Shown: piece after piece, positions 1 through 8,455 of the stretch
How positions within the stretch are numbered: the first letter of the stretch is position 1
How the letters are laid out: every line of letters starts with the position of its first letter
Assembly (NCBI RefSeq): GCF_026898135.2
Contig: NZ_CP114035.2
Span: 599,501-663,500 of the forward strand
Origin: Pseudomonas fortuita
Lineage (GTDB): Bacteria; Pseudomonadota; Gammaproteobacteria; Pseudomonadales; Pseudomonadaceae
Length of the DNA stretch: 64,000 bases
Direction: 5' to 3'
Notes under the pieces: model-generated
Seen by the model: only the letters and a program-made list of their open reading frames with translations
Told to the model about the DNA's origin: nothing
Database searches by the model: none
Made by a program: the position numbers and the translations under genes

Positions 1-51
1 GAGCAAGGCGACAGAGGCCAGCGCCAAGAGTATTGAAACTTCAATCTCCAC
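1..51 (-). CDS. 5' end of a probable membrane protein (runs off the window)
   Basis: On the minus strand, just after the stop codon of the oxygenase gene, a frame opens with GTG at 49-51 and reads MEIEVSILLALASVALL to the window edge. This is a short polar start followed by a strongly hydrophobic stretch, as at the N-terminus of a transporter or other integral membrane protein. The gap to the upstream stop is only 16 bases, so it is probably co-transcribed with the oxygenase. Only 17 codons are visible and the Shine-Dalgarno sequence is weak, so the family cannot be named. Confidence 0.35.
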   Translation of the reverse strand, partial: MEIEVSILLALASVALL

Positions 52-67
52 TTTTCTTTTCCCCGCC

Positions 68-1129
68 TTAGCCGCGTACGATCAATGGGTCTTGTTGTAA
101 AATCACAGGCCGGGCATCAGGTGAGTACCCAAATAGTCGAACCAGCAGTCTGCGGTTGTCCTTGATGACGTCGCGGGCGTGAAGTGCCTGGCAATTATTG
201 ATCAATAGTGCAGAGTCGGGGCTTGGCAGGAAATCGTAGGGTTGCTCTTTGTCCAGCAAGTCTCGCAATGTTTGATAAGCCTGTCGTGTCGAATGGTTAG
301 CTTCATCATGCAGTGAGTGCCTATAGCTGCTATATCGGAGGGTGAAATCGCCTCTAACATCGAACTGAAGAATCGAATTTGCGATCGTCGCCTGACTCTC
401 ATCCTTCACGAAGCAGTCGCTGCGGGTAAAGCAGAATGACTTGGAAGATAGCGCCAGTGCCTCAAGGCCGTTGAGATTTGAGATCGCATTGCGCACGGGT
501 ATGAATTTGGTCGGTTCCTGTAATGGATTCCATCTTGCACTCAGGATCAATGCGCTTGGAGCAGGGGAATGCTCACCCTCGAACTGAACTGAGCAGTTGT
601 AAGGAGGTTCAGTGTGTGGGCCCAGTTGAACGCCTGCATGGGAGCTCAGTTCGGCTTGATGCAGGTTGAGTTCATTCGGTAGCAATCGCACTCCGCCACC
701 TTTGAAATTTCCAACAAGCCGTACTTGCATACCGCCATTGTCGATATCAAAAGCGAATGAGCGGTAGTCGACAAGGCTCAAAAGAATCTGGTTTCGTGAG
801 GCCATATAGACGGTAACCGGATCGATCTTCAAAATATCAATGTCTGCCAGCTCGCTCGGTACAGGGCCCACGTTAGGAACTTTCATTGCAGCGAATTCAA
901 GTGCTGCTGCTTTTCCGGAGGCAAATATTTCTAGCAAAGCAAGCTGTGCGTCATCCAGTGAATTCTTCAAGATTTTTGCCTGACAGGCAGATAGGGCAGC
1001 AGCTCCCGCGACATCTGGGCCGCCGACAGCGGCAGTTTGTCGTGAGCCGTGATCAAGTATGCTGGCTTGCATTTTACTAAATGTGAGATGAAGGATCTCG
1101 GTTCCGGCCTTAGCGTTTACCCCTTCCAT
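68..1129 (-). CDS. Clavaminate synthase-like Fe(II)/2-oxoglutarate-dependent oxygenase
   Basis: A 353-residue protein of the clavaminate synthase/arginine-asparagine hydroxylase type. These non-haem iron enzymes hydroxylate free or carrier-bound amino acids using 2-oxoglutarate and oxygen. The iron ligands fit the H-x-E variant of the facial triad: H172 and E174 in GPHTEPPYN, and H317 in NNCQALHARD. R331, in the following RLLVRLFG segment, suits 2-oxoglutarate binding. The start is ATG with a strong AAGGAG about 8 bases upstream. Base composition is clearly less GC-rich than in the genes that follow, which suggests acquisition. The next gene downstream begins 16 bases later and looks membrane-bound, so modification plus transport of an amino-acid-derived product is possible. 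The substrate cannot be read from sequence. Confidence 0.6.
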   Translation of the reverse strand: MEGVNAKAGTEILHLTFSKMQASILDHGSRQTAAVGGPDVAGAAALSACQAKILKNSLDDAQLALLEIFASGKAAALEFAAMKVPNVGPVPSELADIDILKIDPVTVYMASRNQILLSLVDYRSFAFDIDNGGMQVRLVGNFKGGGVRLLPNELNLHQAELSSHAGVQLGPHTEPPYNCSVQFEGEHSPAPSALILSARWNPLQEPTKFIPVRNAISNLNGLEALALSSKSFCFTRSDCFVKDESQATIANSILQFDVRGDFTLRYSSYRHSLHDEANHSTRQAYQTLRDLLDKEQPYDFLPSPDSALLINNCQALHARDVIKDNRRLLVRLFGYSPDARPVILQQDPLIVRG

Positions 1130-1325
1130 TTTTATTCTCCTTGTATGTAGGTAAAGGTGACTCTTCTTGTTAGGGCGGAGACTATTTAGCCAGAGACCTT
1201 TTACCGATGATGTAAGGTGGAGCCCTTGCGAGCTGTAGGGAATGTCTATGGGTGTGGTAGGAATCGTCTTGGGTGGGTAGTGCTGTCAGCCTCAGGGTTG
1301 GACTTCCCCGCCCGGAAACCGCAAA

Positions 1326-2252
1326 ATGACCCCTTTCCTTCATCAACCTCTCGGATCTGCTGACTCTATGCGTATGCGCCTAATGCTGTTGGGTGGTGGC
1401 AATGCCCTCGGGCAAGCGCTGATTCGTCTTGGGGCCGAGGAGGACATTGCTTTCCTGGCGCCGCGCCCTCCCGAGAATGGCTGGACGCCGGCCAACCTCA
1501 CTCAGTTGCTCGACGATCACCGCCCCGACGCCTTGGTCAACCTGGCCTATTACTTCGACTGGTTCCAGGCCGAGTCGGTCAGCGAGCAACGCCTGGCTCA
1601 ACAGGAGCGGGCAGTGGAGCGGCTGGCAGAGCTGTGCCAGCACCACCAGATCACCCTGGTGCAACCTTCCAGCTACCGGGTATTCGATGGTTCGCGGGCA
1701 ACGGCCTACAGCGAAAAGGACGAGCCCGTGCCGCTGGGCCTGCGTGGCCAGGCCTTGTGGCGCATCGAGCAGAGTGTGCGCGCGACCTGTCCGCAGCACG
1801 TACTGCTGCGCTTCGGCTGGTTGCTCGACGAGAGCATCGACGGCTCGCTGGGCCGCTTCCTGACCCGTGCCGAGCAACCGCAGGAGCTGCTGCTGGCCGA
1901 TGACCGGCGTGGCAACCCGACACCGGTCGACGATGCCGCACGGGTGATTCTGTCGGTGCTCAAGCAACTCGATTGCAGTGCGCCGCTGTGGGGCACTTAC
2001 CATTACGCCGGCAACGAGGCGACCACGCCGCTGGCGCTGGGCCAGGCGATTCTTACCGAAGCAGGCCAACACCGCCAGCTGGCGGTGCAGGCGCCGACAC
2101 CGCAGGCCCATGCCGCACGGCCGGATGCCAGCGAAGAGCCGCAGAACGCTGTACTGGCCTGCAAGAAAATCCTTCATACCTTCGGCATCAAGCCGCGCGC
2201 CTGGCGCGCCGGCCTGCCGCCTCTACTGGACCGGTTCTACCGCCATGGCTGA
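1326..2252 (+). CDS. NAD(P)-dependent sugar epimerase/reductase, RmlD-like
   Basis: A 308-residue Rossmann-fold protein of the extended SDR group, closest in look to dTDP-4-dehydrorhamnose reductases (RmlD_sub_bind). The nucleotide-binding glycine motif GGGNALG follows the first beta strand, and a segment PSSYRVFDG resembles the catalytic Ser region. The classical YxxxK is not obvious, so activity may differ from true RmlD. The start at 1326 has a weak GGA upstream; ATG at 1368 (MRMRLMLLGG) is an equally good start and gives 294 residues. Its last codons overlap the next epimerase gene by 8 bases, so the two are translationally coupled. The substrate is probably a nucleotide sugar for surface polysaccharide. 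Confidence 0.7.
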   Translation: MTPFLHQPLGSADSMRMRLMLLGGGNALGQALIRLGAEEDIAFLAPRPPENGWTPANLTQLLDDHRPDALVNLAYYFDWFQAESVSEQRLAQQERAVERLAELCQHHQITLVQPSSYRVFDGSRATAYSEKDEPVPLGLRGQALWRIEQSVRATCPQHVLLRFGWLLDESIDGSLGRFLTRAEQPQELLLADDRRGNPTPVDDAARVILSVLKQLDCSAPLWGTYHYAGNEATTPLALGQAILTEAGQHRQLAVQAPTPQAHAARPDASEEPQNAVLACKKILHTFGIKPRAWRAGLPPLLDRFYRHG

Positions 2253-3177
2253 CGCCCCCATCCTGATCACCGGCGGTGCCGGCTTCATTGGCTCCCACCT
2301 GTGCGATGCGTTGTTGGACAAAGGCTACGCCGTACGCATTCTCGACGACTTCTCCACCGGCCGGCGCAGCAACCTGCAGGTTGGCCACCCGCGTCTGGAA
2401 CTGATCGAAGGCGATGTCGCCGACGCCGGGCTGGTCATGCAGGCCGCGGCAGGCTGCAGTGCCGTGGTGCACCTGGCGGCGGTGGCCTCGGTACAGGCCT
2501 CGGTCGAAGACCCGGTGCGTACCCACCAGAGCAACTTCATTGGCACCCTGAACGTGTGCGAAGCCATGCGCGTGCAGGGTCTGCGCCGGGTGTTGTTCGC
2601 CTCCAGTGCGGCGGTGTACGGCAACAATGGCGAAGGCGAGTCGATTGCCGAAGACACGCCCAAGGCGCCGCTGACCCCCTATGCCGTGGACAAGCTGGCC
2701 AGTGAGCAGTACCTGGACTTCTACCGCCGTCAGCATGGGCTGGAGCCGGTGGTGTTCCGCTTCTTCAACATTTTCGGGCCACGCCAGGACCCGTCCTCAC
2801 CGTATTCCGGGGTAATCAGCATCTTCTGCGAGCGCGCAGTGCAGGGCTTGCCGATCACCATCTTCGGCGATGGCGAGCAGACCCGCGACTTCCTCTACGT
2901 GGGCGACCTGGTGCAGGTGATGGTGCAGGCGCTGGAGCAGCCGCAGGTCGAGGAGGGGGCGGTGAACATCGGCCTCAACCAGGCTACCTCGCTGAACCAG
3001 TTGCTGGTGGCGCTTGAGAAGGTGGTGGGCAGCTTGCCGGCGATTACGCATGTGGCGGCGCGTGCCGGTGACATTCGCCATTCGCGGGCGGATAACCAGC
3101 GGTTGCTGGCGCGGTTCGAGTTTCCGCAGGCGACGTCGATGGTCGAGGGCCTGGCCAAGCTTCTCGGTAAACACTGA
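2245..3177 (+). CDS. NAD-dependent nucleotide-sugar epimerase/dehydratase (GalE/WbpP-like)
   Basis: A 310-residue extended SDR. The N-terminus carries the NAD-binding motif TGGAGFIGSH at residues 9-18, then an acidic strand end (RILDDFSTG). The active site shows SSAAVYG and the YAVDK form of YxxxK, and the segment FNIFGPRQDPSSPYSGVIS is typical of UDP-glucose/UDP-GlcNAc 4-epimerases. Length fits the family (about 310). The ATG at 2245 lies inside the end of the previous gene; the frame stays open further upstream, but homology begins at MADAPILITGG. It should act in the cytosol to supply sugars for O-antigen or exopolysaccharide. The substrate is not determined. Confidence 0.85.
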   Translation: MADAPILITGGAGFIGSHLCDALLDKGYAVRILDDFSTGRRSNLQVGHPRLELIEGDVADAGLVMQAAAGCSAVVHLAAVASVQASVEDPVRTHQSNFIGTLNVCEAMRVQGLRRVLFASSAAVYGNNGEGESIAEDTPKAPLTPYAVDKLASEQYLDFYRRQHGLEPVVFRFFNIFGPRQDPSSPYSGVISIFCERAVQGLPITIFGDGEQTRDFLYVGDLVQVMVQALEQPQVEEGAVNIGLNQATSLNQLLVALEKVVGSLPAITHVAARAGDIRHSRADNQRLLARFEFPQATSMVEGLAKLLGKH

Positions 3178-3186
3178 GCCCCTGGG

Positions 3187-3300
3187 GGCGCTTTGCGCCC
3201 CTTTCGCGACGCAAGGCCGCTCCCACAGGGACAGCGTGCAGCCAATTGACTTGCGCTCAGTGTGGGAGCGGCCTTGTGTCGCGATGGGCTGCGCAGCAGC
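3187..3300 (+). repeat. REP pair (inverted)
   Basis: Two inverted copies of a P. putida-type REP: TTTCGCGACGCAAGGCCGCT at about 3202 and its complement containing GGGAGCGGCCTTGTGTCGCG at about 3263. They lie between the convergent ends of the epimerase and HxlR genes and could form a hairpin that terminates transcription from both sides. Confidence 0.85.
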
Positions 3301-3308
3301 CCCAAAAA

Positions 3309-3752
3309 TCACCCATGCCGCACAACCCTGCGCAGGCAATCCTCGGCCCCCAGTACCCGCCCATCCAAAGCGCGCACCTGCAATGTCTCGATGGCCTGCC
3401 CTTTGGCAGCCTCGAACAATTCAGAACGCGCTTCCCCCGCTTCAAACAGGTATCGCTCCCCCCACTGCCTCAAGCCAACCACCACCGGAAACACCGACAG
3501 CCCTTTCTCGGTCAGCACATATTCCTTGTAGGCAGAGCCATCCGATGCCGGCTGCAGCGCCAGTAATCCGCTCTCCACCAGCAGCTTGAGCCGCGAGGCG
3601 AGGATGTTCTTGGCCAGCCCCAGGTTCTTCTGAAATTCACTGAACCGCCGCAGCCCGTCAAAGGCATCGCGCAGGATCATCAGTGCCCAGCGATCACCCA
3701 GCACCTCCAGAGCACGGGCTACGGGGCACTGCGCATTGTTTTCATCGAGCAT
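3309..3752 (-). CDS. HxlR-family winged-helix transcriptional regulator
   Basis: A 147-residue protein with the HxlR signature CPVARALEVLGDRWALMILR at residues 9-28, followed by the winged-helix segment RFSEFQKNLGLAKNILASRL. HxlR proteins are dimeric DNA-binding regulators that often respond to aldehydes or quinones and control a neighbouring exporter or detoxification gene. It is divergent from the MFS gene at 3855, and the shared 100-base gap holds two 17-bp near-identical palindromes, so it most likely represses the exporter and itself. The C-terminal 40 residues are longer than in minimal HxlR proteins. The inducer is unknown. Confidence 0.88.
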   Translation of the reverse strand: MLDENNAQCPVARALEVLGDRWALMILRDAFDGLRRFSEFQKNLGLAKNILASRLKLLVESGLLALQPASDGSAYKEYVLTEKGLSVFPVVVGLRQWGERYLFEAGEARSELFEAAKGQAIETLQVRALDGRVLGAEDCLRRVVRHG

Positions 3753-3776
3753 GGGTCAAACCTGTGTTGATTATCT

Positions 3777-3834
3777 GGTTGCAGATTAAAACCACATTTG
3801 CTAAATAGCCAGTATGTGGTTTCAAATCGAAACC
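3777..3834. promoter_or_regulatory. Twin 17-bp operators for the HxlR regulator
   Basis: Two similar imperfect palindromes, GGTTGCAGATTAAAACC (3777-3793) and GGTTTCAAATCGAAACC (3818-3834), lie 41 bases apart, centre to centre, between the divergent genes. A perfect 9-bp inverted repeat (AAACCACAT at 3789-3797 and ATGTGGTTT at 3814-3822) links them. The layout suits binding of two regulator dimers over both promoters. Assignment to HxlR is inferred from position. Confidence 0.6.
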
Positions 3835-3854
3835 AGATGGACGAGGCCGGCCTT

Positions 3855-5060
3855 ATGACACCTTCGCTGACACGCTGGATATTCCTGTTGCTTGCCACCA
3901 CCAGCGCCATGGCGGTGGCGACGATTTACTTCGCCCAGCCTCTGCTCGAGTCGATGGCTGCCGACCTGGGGGTGGCGCAGCAGCAGATTGGCTGGGCGGT
4001 CGGCGCGACCCAGGCAGGCTACGCCCTCGGGCTACTGCTGATCGTGCCTCTGGGGGACTTGGTCGATCGCAAGCGCCTGTTGCTCGGGCAGTTGTTGTTC
4101 TCGGCGCTGGCGCTGGTCGGCGTGGGCATGGCGCCGAACTGGGCGATGTTACTGCTGGCCTTGGCCATTACCGGGCTGATGGCCGTCATGGTCCAGGTAA
4201 TGGTGGCGCATGCGGCCAGCCTCGCCTCGCCTGGCGAGCAAGGGCAGGCCGTGGGCACCGTCACCAGTGGCATTGTGCTGGGGATTCTGTTGGCGCGGCT
4301 GGTGGCGGGCGGGCTAGCCGACCTGGCCGGTTGGCGAAGTGGTTATCTGGTTGCCGCAGGGCTGCTGATGTTACTGGCCGTGGTGCTGTGGCGCAGCCTG
4401 CCCAGCAGGCAGCCGTTGATGCACCGGCCTGGCTACCGGGCGATGCTCGTGTCCCAGTTCCGTTTGTATCGGGAAGACACGCTGCTGCGCCAGCGCGGGG
4501 TGTTTGGGGTATTGATCTTTGCCGCGTTCAGCGTGCTGTGGAGCGCCATGGTCATGCCCCTCAGTGCTGCGCCATTGGCTATGAGCCATACCGAAATTGG
4601 CCTGTTCGGCCTGGCAGGTGTTGCAGGTACTCTGGCGGCAGCGCGCGCCGGTCGCTTGGCCGACAGGGGGCTGGGAGAGCGCACCACCGGGTTGGCGCTG
4701 GCGCTGCTGACGCTGTCGTGGTTGCCCACCGCTTTTGTCGGGCAGTCCCTGATAGCCTTTGTGCTAGGCGTGCTGATGCTGGACTTTGCCGTGCAGGCGG
4801 TGCATGTCACCAACCAGAGCCTGTTACTGGCAGGGCGCGGCGCGATGGCCAGCCGCTTGATCGGTGCCTACATGTGCTGCTATTCGCTTGGCAGCGGGCT
4901 GGGGGCGGTGCTTGCGAGTTGGGTGCATGCCCATTGGGGGTGGGCTGCGGTGTGTGGGCTTGGCATGGCCTTCAGTGCGGCAGCGCTGGGCTACTGGCTC
5001 TGGTTGCAACGCGCGAGGGCGGCCGAAGCCGCCCTGCAGTGTTCAGGTCAGAACTTGTAG
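3855..5060 (+). CDS. MFS efflux transporter
   Basis: A 401-residue, 12-helix major facilitator. The first helix segment (WIFLLLATTSAMAVATIYFAQPLLESMA) and the GDLVDRKRLLLG loop between helices 2 and 3 are typical of the drug:H+ antiporter branch, sometimes annotated as arabinose-efflux-like permeases. The chosen ATG (MTPSLTRW) sits just before the first helix with GAGG upstream; an in-frame ATG at 3837 would add 6 residues and overlap the second operator. It is divergent from an HxlR regulator, so it is probably induced by its own substrate. Export of a small toxic organic compound is the likely role. Confidence 0.85.
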   Translation: MTPSLTRWIFLLLATTSAMAVATIYFAQPLLESMAADLGVAQQQIGWAVGATQAGYALGLLLIVPLGDLVDRKRLLLGQLLFSALALVGVGMAPNWAMLLLALAITGLMAVMVQVMVAHAASLASPGEQGQAVGTVTSGIVLGILLARLVAGGLADLAGWRSGYLVAAGLLMLLAVVLWRSLPSRQPLMHRPGYRAMLVSQFRLYREDTLLRQRGVFGVLIFAAFSVLWSAMVMPLSAAPLAMSHTEIGLFGLAGVAGTLAAARAGRLADRGLGERTTGLALALLTLSWLPTAFVGQSLIAFVLGVLMLDFAVQAVHVTNQSLLLAGRGAMASRLIGAYMCCYSLGSGLGAVLASWVHAHWGWAAVCGLGMAFSAAALGYWLWLQRARAAEAALQCSGQNL

Positions 5061-5731
5061 CCAAGGCCGACCATGTACACCCACGGGTCGACGTCGACGT
5101 CGACCTTGGTCTTGCTGTAACCCAGCGCGGTCGGGCCGTTGACGCTGGCCTTGGTGTCGATGTCGACATACCAGACCGAGGCGTTGACCAGCAGGTTGTC
5201 GGTCAGCATGTAATCCATACCCAGTTGGCCGGCGATACCTACCGAATCCTGCAGCTTGAGGTTGCTGAAGCCTTGTTGCTTGCGCGCGCTGCTCAGGTCT
5301 TCGTCAAAGAACAGGGTGTAGTTGATACCCACGCCGGCGTATGGCTGGAAGCGCGAATTCGGCTCCATCGGGTAGTACTGCAGCGACAGGGTCGGTGGCA
5401 GTTGCTTGATGTCGGCCAGTTTGCCGTCCAGCCCGCCGCCCAGGCCTTTTACGCCGACGGTGTGCTTGAACGGGGTGGCTGCCAGCAGTTCCAGGCCGAT
5501 GTGGTCGGTGAGCATGTAGGCAAAGGTCAGGCCCAGCTGGGTGTCGCTGTCCAGGGTCGCTTTGGTGCCCGACACTTTGTTGCCGTCGAACTTCAGGTCG
5601 CCGCTGCTCTCGTTCGGGGCAGTGGTGATTGCGCCTGCGCGCAAGATCATGTCCCCCGCCTGATAGGCGTGGGCGGCAGGGGCGGCGAGCGCAAGGGCCA
5701 CAAGCGAGGCGCCGAGCAAGGACTTGTTCAT
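5048..5731 (-). CDS. oprG: OmpW-family outer membrane porin OprG
   Basis: A 227-residue precursor with a clear Sec signal peptide (MNKSLLGASLVALALAAPAAHA) and then the OmpW N-terminus YQAGDMILRAGAITTAPNES. It ends in aromatic F (GLGYKF), as beta-barrel outer membrane proteins do. OmpW/OprG proteins are 8-stranded barrels that let small hydrophobic molecules cross the outer membrane, and oprG expression follows iron and anaerobiosis in P. aeruginosa. The ATG at 5731 has GGGAG 7 bases upstream; an in-frame TTG 4 codons earlier is less likely. The 3' end overlaps the convergent MFS gene by 13 bases. In P. aeruginosa oprG also neighbours the zinc ABC operon seen next here. Confidence 0.9.
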   Translation of the reverse strand: MNKSLLGASLVALALAAPAAHAYQAGDMILRAGAITTAPNESSGDLKFDGNKVSGTKATLDSDTQLGLTFAYMLTDHIGLELLAATPFKHTVGVKGLGGGLDGKLADIKQLPPTLSLQYYPMEPNSRFQPYAGVGINYTLFFDEDLSSARKQQGFSNLKLQDSVGIAGQLGMDYMLTDNLLVNASVWYVDIDTKASVNGPTALGYSKTKVDVDVDPWVYMVGLGYKF

Positions 5732-5840
5732 GGAAGCTCCCAAAGGACGTTATTAATCGAGTAGTCCAATGGTACGGAGGTGGTTAAACAGAAAGTTTGA
5801 CCCAGCTCAAAGAAGCGTCTTCACGAATTCGAAACAGTTC

Positions 5841-6353
5841 TCATCTCAGCTCATAAACATAGATTTTCTCGGCTTCCATCTGATAGCCGGCGTCGGCCAG
5901 TTCGCTGCTGGAGGCTCTAACCTGCATCTTTCCCTCGATCCAGTAGGGCTGGTAGAGGTCTTCGACACGCACGCCCATCTCGCTGAAAATGTGCACGATC
6001 TGATTCGACGGTGGCGGCGGCACATGGATGCACGCACCGTAATAAGGGACCAGCAGGAATTCGGTGGTGCGGCCTTCTTCGCTGACCTCCAGTGGCACGA
6101 TGTAGCCAGGCAGCTTGACCTGTTGGCCGTCGAGCTCTTTTACAACCGGGGCGTCGGGGGCTTGCTGACGCGCGGGCGGGGCAGATTCGGCAGCCAGGGC
6201 GTTGCTGAGCTGTGACATGTCGTGCAGCGGCGCCAGTTGTGGCGGGATGACCGGGGCGCCTTCGGGGATCAGGGCGGGCCAGTCCAGCTCCTTGGGTTCG
6301 GCGGCCCAAAGAGGCATCGCCACCAGCAACAGCAGGGCCAGCAGCATGCGCAT
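5841..6353 (-). CDS. DUF3299 periplasmic protein of the zinc-responsive operon
   Basis: A 170-residue secreted protein with signal sequence MRMLLALLLLVAMPLWAAEP, then the DUF3299 core (PGYIVPLE, LVPYYGACIHVPPPPSNQI). The conserved Cys and His in YGACIHVPPPP could bind a metal. The start at 6353 is preferred because the frame further upstream only translates a REP pair. It is the last gene of a four-gene set with the DUF2796 protein, ATPase and permease, the same order as the zinc-repressed PA4063-PA4066 operon of P. aeruginosa, separated from the permease here by the REP pair. A role in metal handling by the exporter/importer complex is inferred; the function is not known. Confidence 0.8.
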   Translation of the reverse strand: MRMLLALLLLVAMPLWAAEPKELDWPALIPEGAPVIPPQLAPLHDMSQLSNALAAESAPPARQQAPDAPVVKELDGQQVKLPGYIVPLEVSEEGRTTEFLLVPYYGACIHVPPPPSNQIVHIFSEMGVRVEDLYQPYWIEGKMQVRASSSELADAGYQMEAEKIYVYELR

Positions 6354-6358
6354 GGCCG

Positions 6359-6450
6359 GCCTCTTCGCGGGCATGCCCGCTCCCACAGGTCCTCTACAAG
6401 GCCTGAGGCTAGTGGAGAACCCTGTGGGAGCGGGCGTGCCCGCGAAGCAG
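6359..6450. repeat. REP pair (inverted)
   Basis: Inverted REP copies, TTCGCGGGCATGCCCGCTCC at about 6364 and GGGAGCGGGCGTGCCCGCGA at about 6425, lie inside the operon between the permease and DUF3299 genes. They could cause partial termination or mRNA stabilisation between the two. Confidence 0.85.
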
Positions 6451-6479
6451 GCGGTGAGGTGTCTGATCATTACGCGCAC

Positions 6480-7745
6480 TCAGAGGTGTATGGACAGGCC
6501 ATCGGCCAGCGACTGCCGATAAGCCCGCCACGCCGGCACGCTGCCCATCAGCAACGCCGCCCCCAGGATGATAGCCAGCAAGGTCCATTCATGTGCGCTC
6601 GGCAAGGCCAGTGGCAGATACAAGCCATAGTTGGCCTGCACGTACCCCTGCGCCAGGGCAATCCCCGCATACAGCAAGCCAAGCCCGGCCACGATCCCGA
6701 CCGCTGCCAGTGACAGCGCTTCCAGTACCAGCAGCCCCGCGATATGCCACGGCCTGGCCCCGACCGACCGCAAGATCGCCATCTCCCGGCGGCGCTCGTT
6801 GAGGCTGGTGAGAATTGCCGTGAGCATGCCAATCAAGCCGGTCAGCACCACGAACAGCGAGACCACGAACAACGCTTGTTCCGCCGTGCCCATCAGGCTC
6901 CATAGCTCCTGTAGGGCCACGCCCGGGAGGATTGCCAGCAACGGCTCGCTGCGGTACTCGTTGATCTCGCGCTGCAGGCTGAAAGTCGCGATCTTGTTGT
7001 TAAGGCCCAGCATGAACGCGGTAATGGCTGCGGGTTGCAGGTCCATCGTGCGTGCCTGCTCGGCGCTGATGCGCCCAGCGCCACGGGCGGGTACGCCGTT
7101 GTGCCAGTCGATATGGATGGCCTGCATACCGCCCAGGCTGATATGCAGGGTGCGGTCGACCGGTGTGCCGGTGCGCTTGAGCACACCGACCACGGTGAAT
7201 GGCTTGTCATCATGCTTGACCAGGCTGATGGCGGCCACGCCGTGGGCCAGCACCAGCTTGTCACCCAGCTTGTAGTGCAACGCCTCGGCCACTTCAGCGC
7301 CGAGCACCACCTCGAACGGGTCGCTGGCGAACTCACGCCCCTGGCTCAGTTCCAGATGCTGGCGGCGGCCGTACTGGTAATGGCTGAAGTAATCCGTCGT
7401 GGTGCCCATCACTCGGTAGCCGCGGTGCGAATCGCCCAGCGAGATCGGGATCGCCCATTTCACTCGCGGGTCCTGCGCATAGTGCTGGAAGCTTTCCCAA
7501 CGGATGTTGTTGGTCGCGTTGCCAATGCGAAACACCGAATACAGCAGCAGGTTCACCGAACCGGAACGGGCGCCGACGATCAGGTCGGTGCCGCTGATGG
7601 TGCTGGCGAAGCTGGCGCGAGCTTCGGTGCGAACGCGCTCCACGGCCAACAGCAGGCACACCGAAAGGGCGATGGCAAAGGCGGTGAGAAAGGCGGTGAA
7701 GCGGCGGTTGGCCAGGCTGGCCAGGGCAAGGCGGAGCAGGTACAT
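6480..7745 (-). CDS. ABC transporter permease, FtsX/MacB type
   Basis: A 421-residue membrane subunit with the FtsX architecture: an N-terminal helix (LALASLANRRFTAFLTAFAIALSVCLLLAVERV), a large periplasmic MacB-PCD-like domain of about 230 residues, then three C-terminal helices (ALFVVSLFVVLTGLIGMLTAIL onward, including the motif NERRREMAILRSVGA). Such permeases work by mechanotransmission or lipid/lipoprotein handling more often than classic import. The ATG at 7745 overlaps the TGA of the ATPase gene by one base (TGATG), so translation is coupled. With the ATPase and the His-rich DUF2796 protein it forms a zinc-regulated operon; transport of zinc or a zinc ligand is inferred. Confidence 0.88.
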   Translation of the reverse strand: MYLLRLALASLANRRFTAFLTAFAIALSVCLLLAVERVRTEARASFASTISGTDLIVGARSGSVNLLLYSVFRIGNATNNIRWESFQHYAQDPRVKWAIPISLGDSHRGYRVMGTTTDYFSHYQYGRRQHLELSQGREFASDPFEVVLGAEVAEALHYKLGDKLVLAHGVAAISLVKHDDKPFTVVGVLKRTGTPVDRTLHISLGGMQAIHIDWHNGVPARGAGRISAEQARTMDLQPAAITAFMLGLNNKIATFSLQREINEYRSEPLLAILPGVALQELWSLMGTAEQALFVVSLFVVLTGLIGMLTAILTSLNERRREMAILRSVGARPWHIAGLLVLEALSLAAVGIVAGLGLLYAGIALAQGYVQANYGLYLPLALPSAHEWTLLAIILGAALLMGSVPAWRAYRQSLADGLSIHL

Positions 7746-8455
7746 CAGGCCTCCCGGGGCTTGGCGGCGCGGTTGAGGTCGGCCAGGGAAAGGTGACGGT
7801 CGAACAGGGGCGCCAGGCTCTGGTCGTGGCTGACGAACAGCAAGCTGGTGCCGGCAGCGCGACACTCATCGAACAGCAGGCGGATGAACGCTTCGCGTGT
7901 GTCAGCATCCAGCGCCGAGGTCGGTTCGTCGGCAATCACCAGCTCCGGCTGACCGATCAGGGCGCGGGCAGCGGCGACGCGCTGCTGCTGGCCGATCGAC
8001 AGGCTGTCGGCGCGGCGGGCGAGCAGGGCCGGGTCGTCCAGGCCCAGGTGGGCGAGCAGCGTGCTTGCGGCCTGGTCGACACTGCCGTGGCGCTGCTCGG
8101 CGCGTGCCTTGCGGCTGCGCGAGAAGCGGCAGGGCAGCTCGACGTTCTCACGTACCGAGAGGAATGGCAGCAGGTTGAACTGCTGGAAAATGTAGCCCGT
8201 GTGATCGACCCGAAAGCGATCACGGGCACCCTGGCCCAGCTTGCCGAGGTCCTGCCCGAGCAACTGGATGCTGCCCTGCGCCGGCACGTTCACCCCGCCC
8301 AACAGGCCCAGCAAAGTGGTTTTGCCACTGCCGCTGGGGCCCTTGAGAAACAGGGCTTCACCCGCGTTCAGGTGGAATGCCGGAATATCCAGCAGCGGCG
8401 GCTGACCTGGCCAGGCGAACACCAGGTCATGCAGTTCGATCAGCGGCTGGTTCAT
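7745..8455 (-). CDS. ABC transporter ATP-binding protein (LolD/MacB type)
   Basis: A 236-residue ATPase with all the expected motifs: Walker A GPSGSGKTT at about residue 39, signature LSIGQQQRVAAARAL, Walker B LVIADEPTSALD and the H-loop FVSHDQ. The short length and sequence type match partners of FtsX-like permeases. It lies directly after the DUF2796 gene with no gap and overlaps the permease start by one base. It would power the complex at the inner membrane. An inserted polar stretch (SRSRKARAEQRHGSVDQAAST) before the signature is longer than in LolD. Confidence 0.92.
   Translation of the reverse strand: MNQPLIELHDLVFAWPGQPPLLDIPAFHLNAGEALFLKGPSGSGKTTLLGLLGGVNVPAQGSIQLLGQDLGKLGQGARDRFRVDHTGYIFQQFNLLPFLSVRENVELPCRFSRSRKARAEQRHGSVDQAASTLLAHLGLDDPALLARRADSLSIGQQQRVAAARALIGQPELVIADEPTSALDADTREAFIRLLFDECRAAGTSLLFVSHDQSLAPLFDRHLSLADLNRAAKPREA

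Noticed and set aside
6354..6479. N-terminal extension of the DUF3299 protein
   Set aside because: The extra codons only translate a REP pair (PVGAGMPAKRP); the signal peptide starts at 6353. The same reasoning was used for btuB, dxs, eat and the MORN protein.
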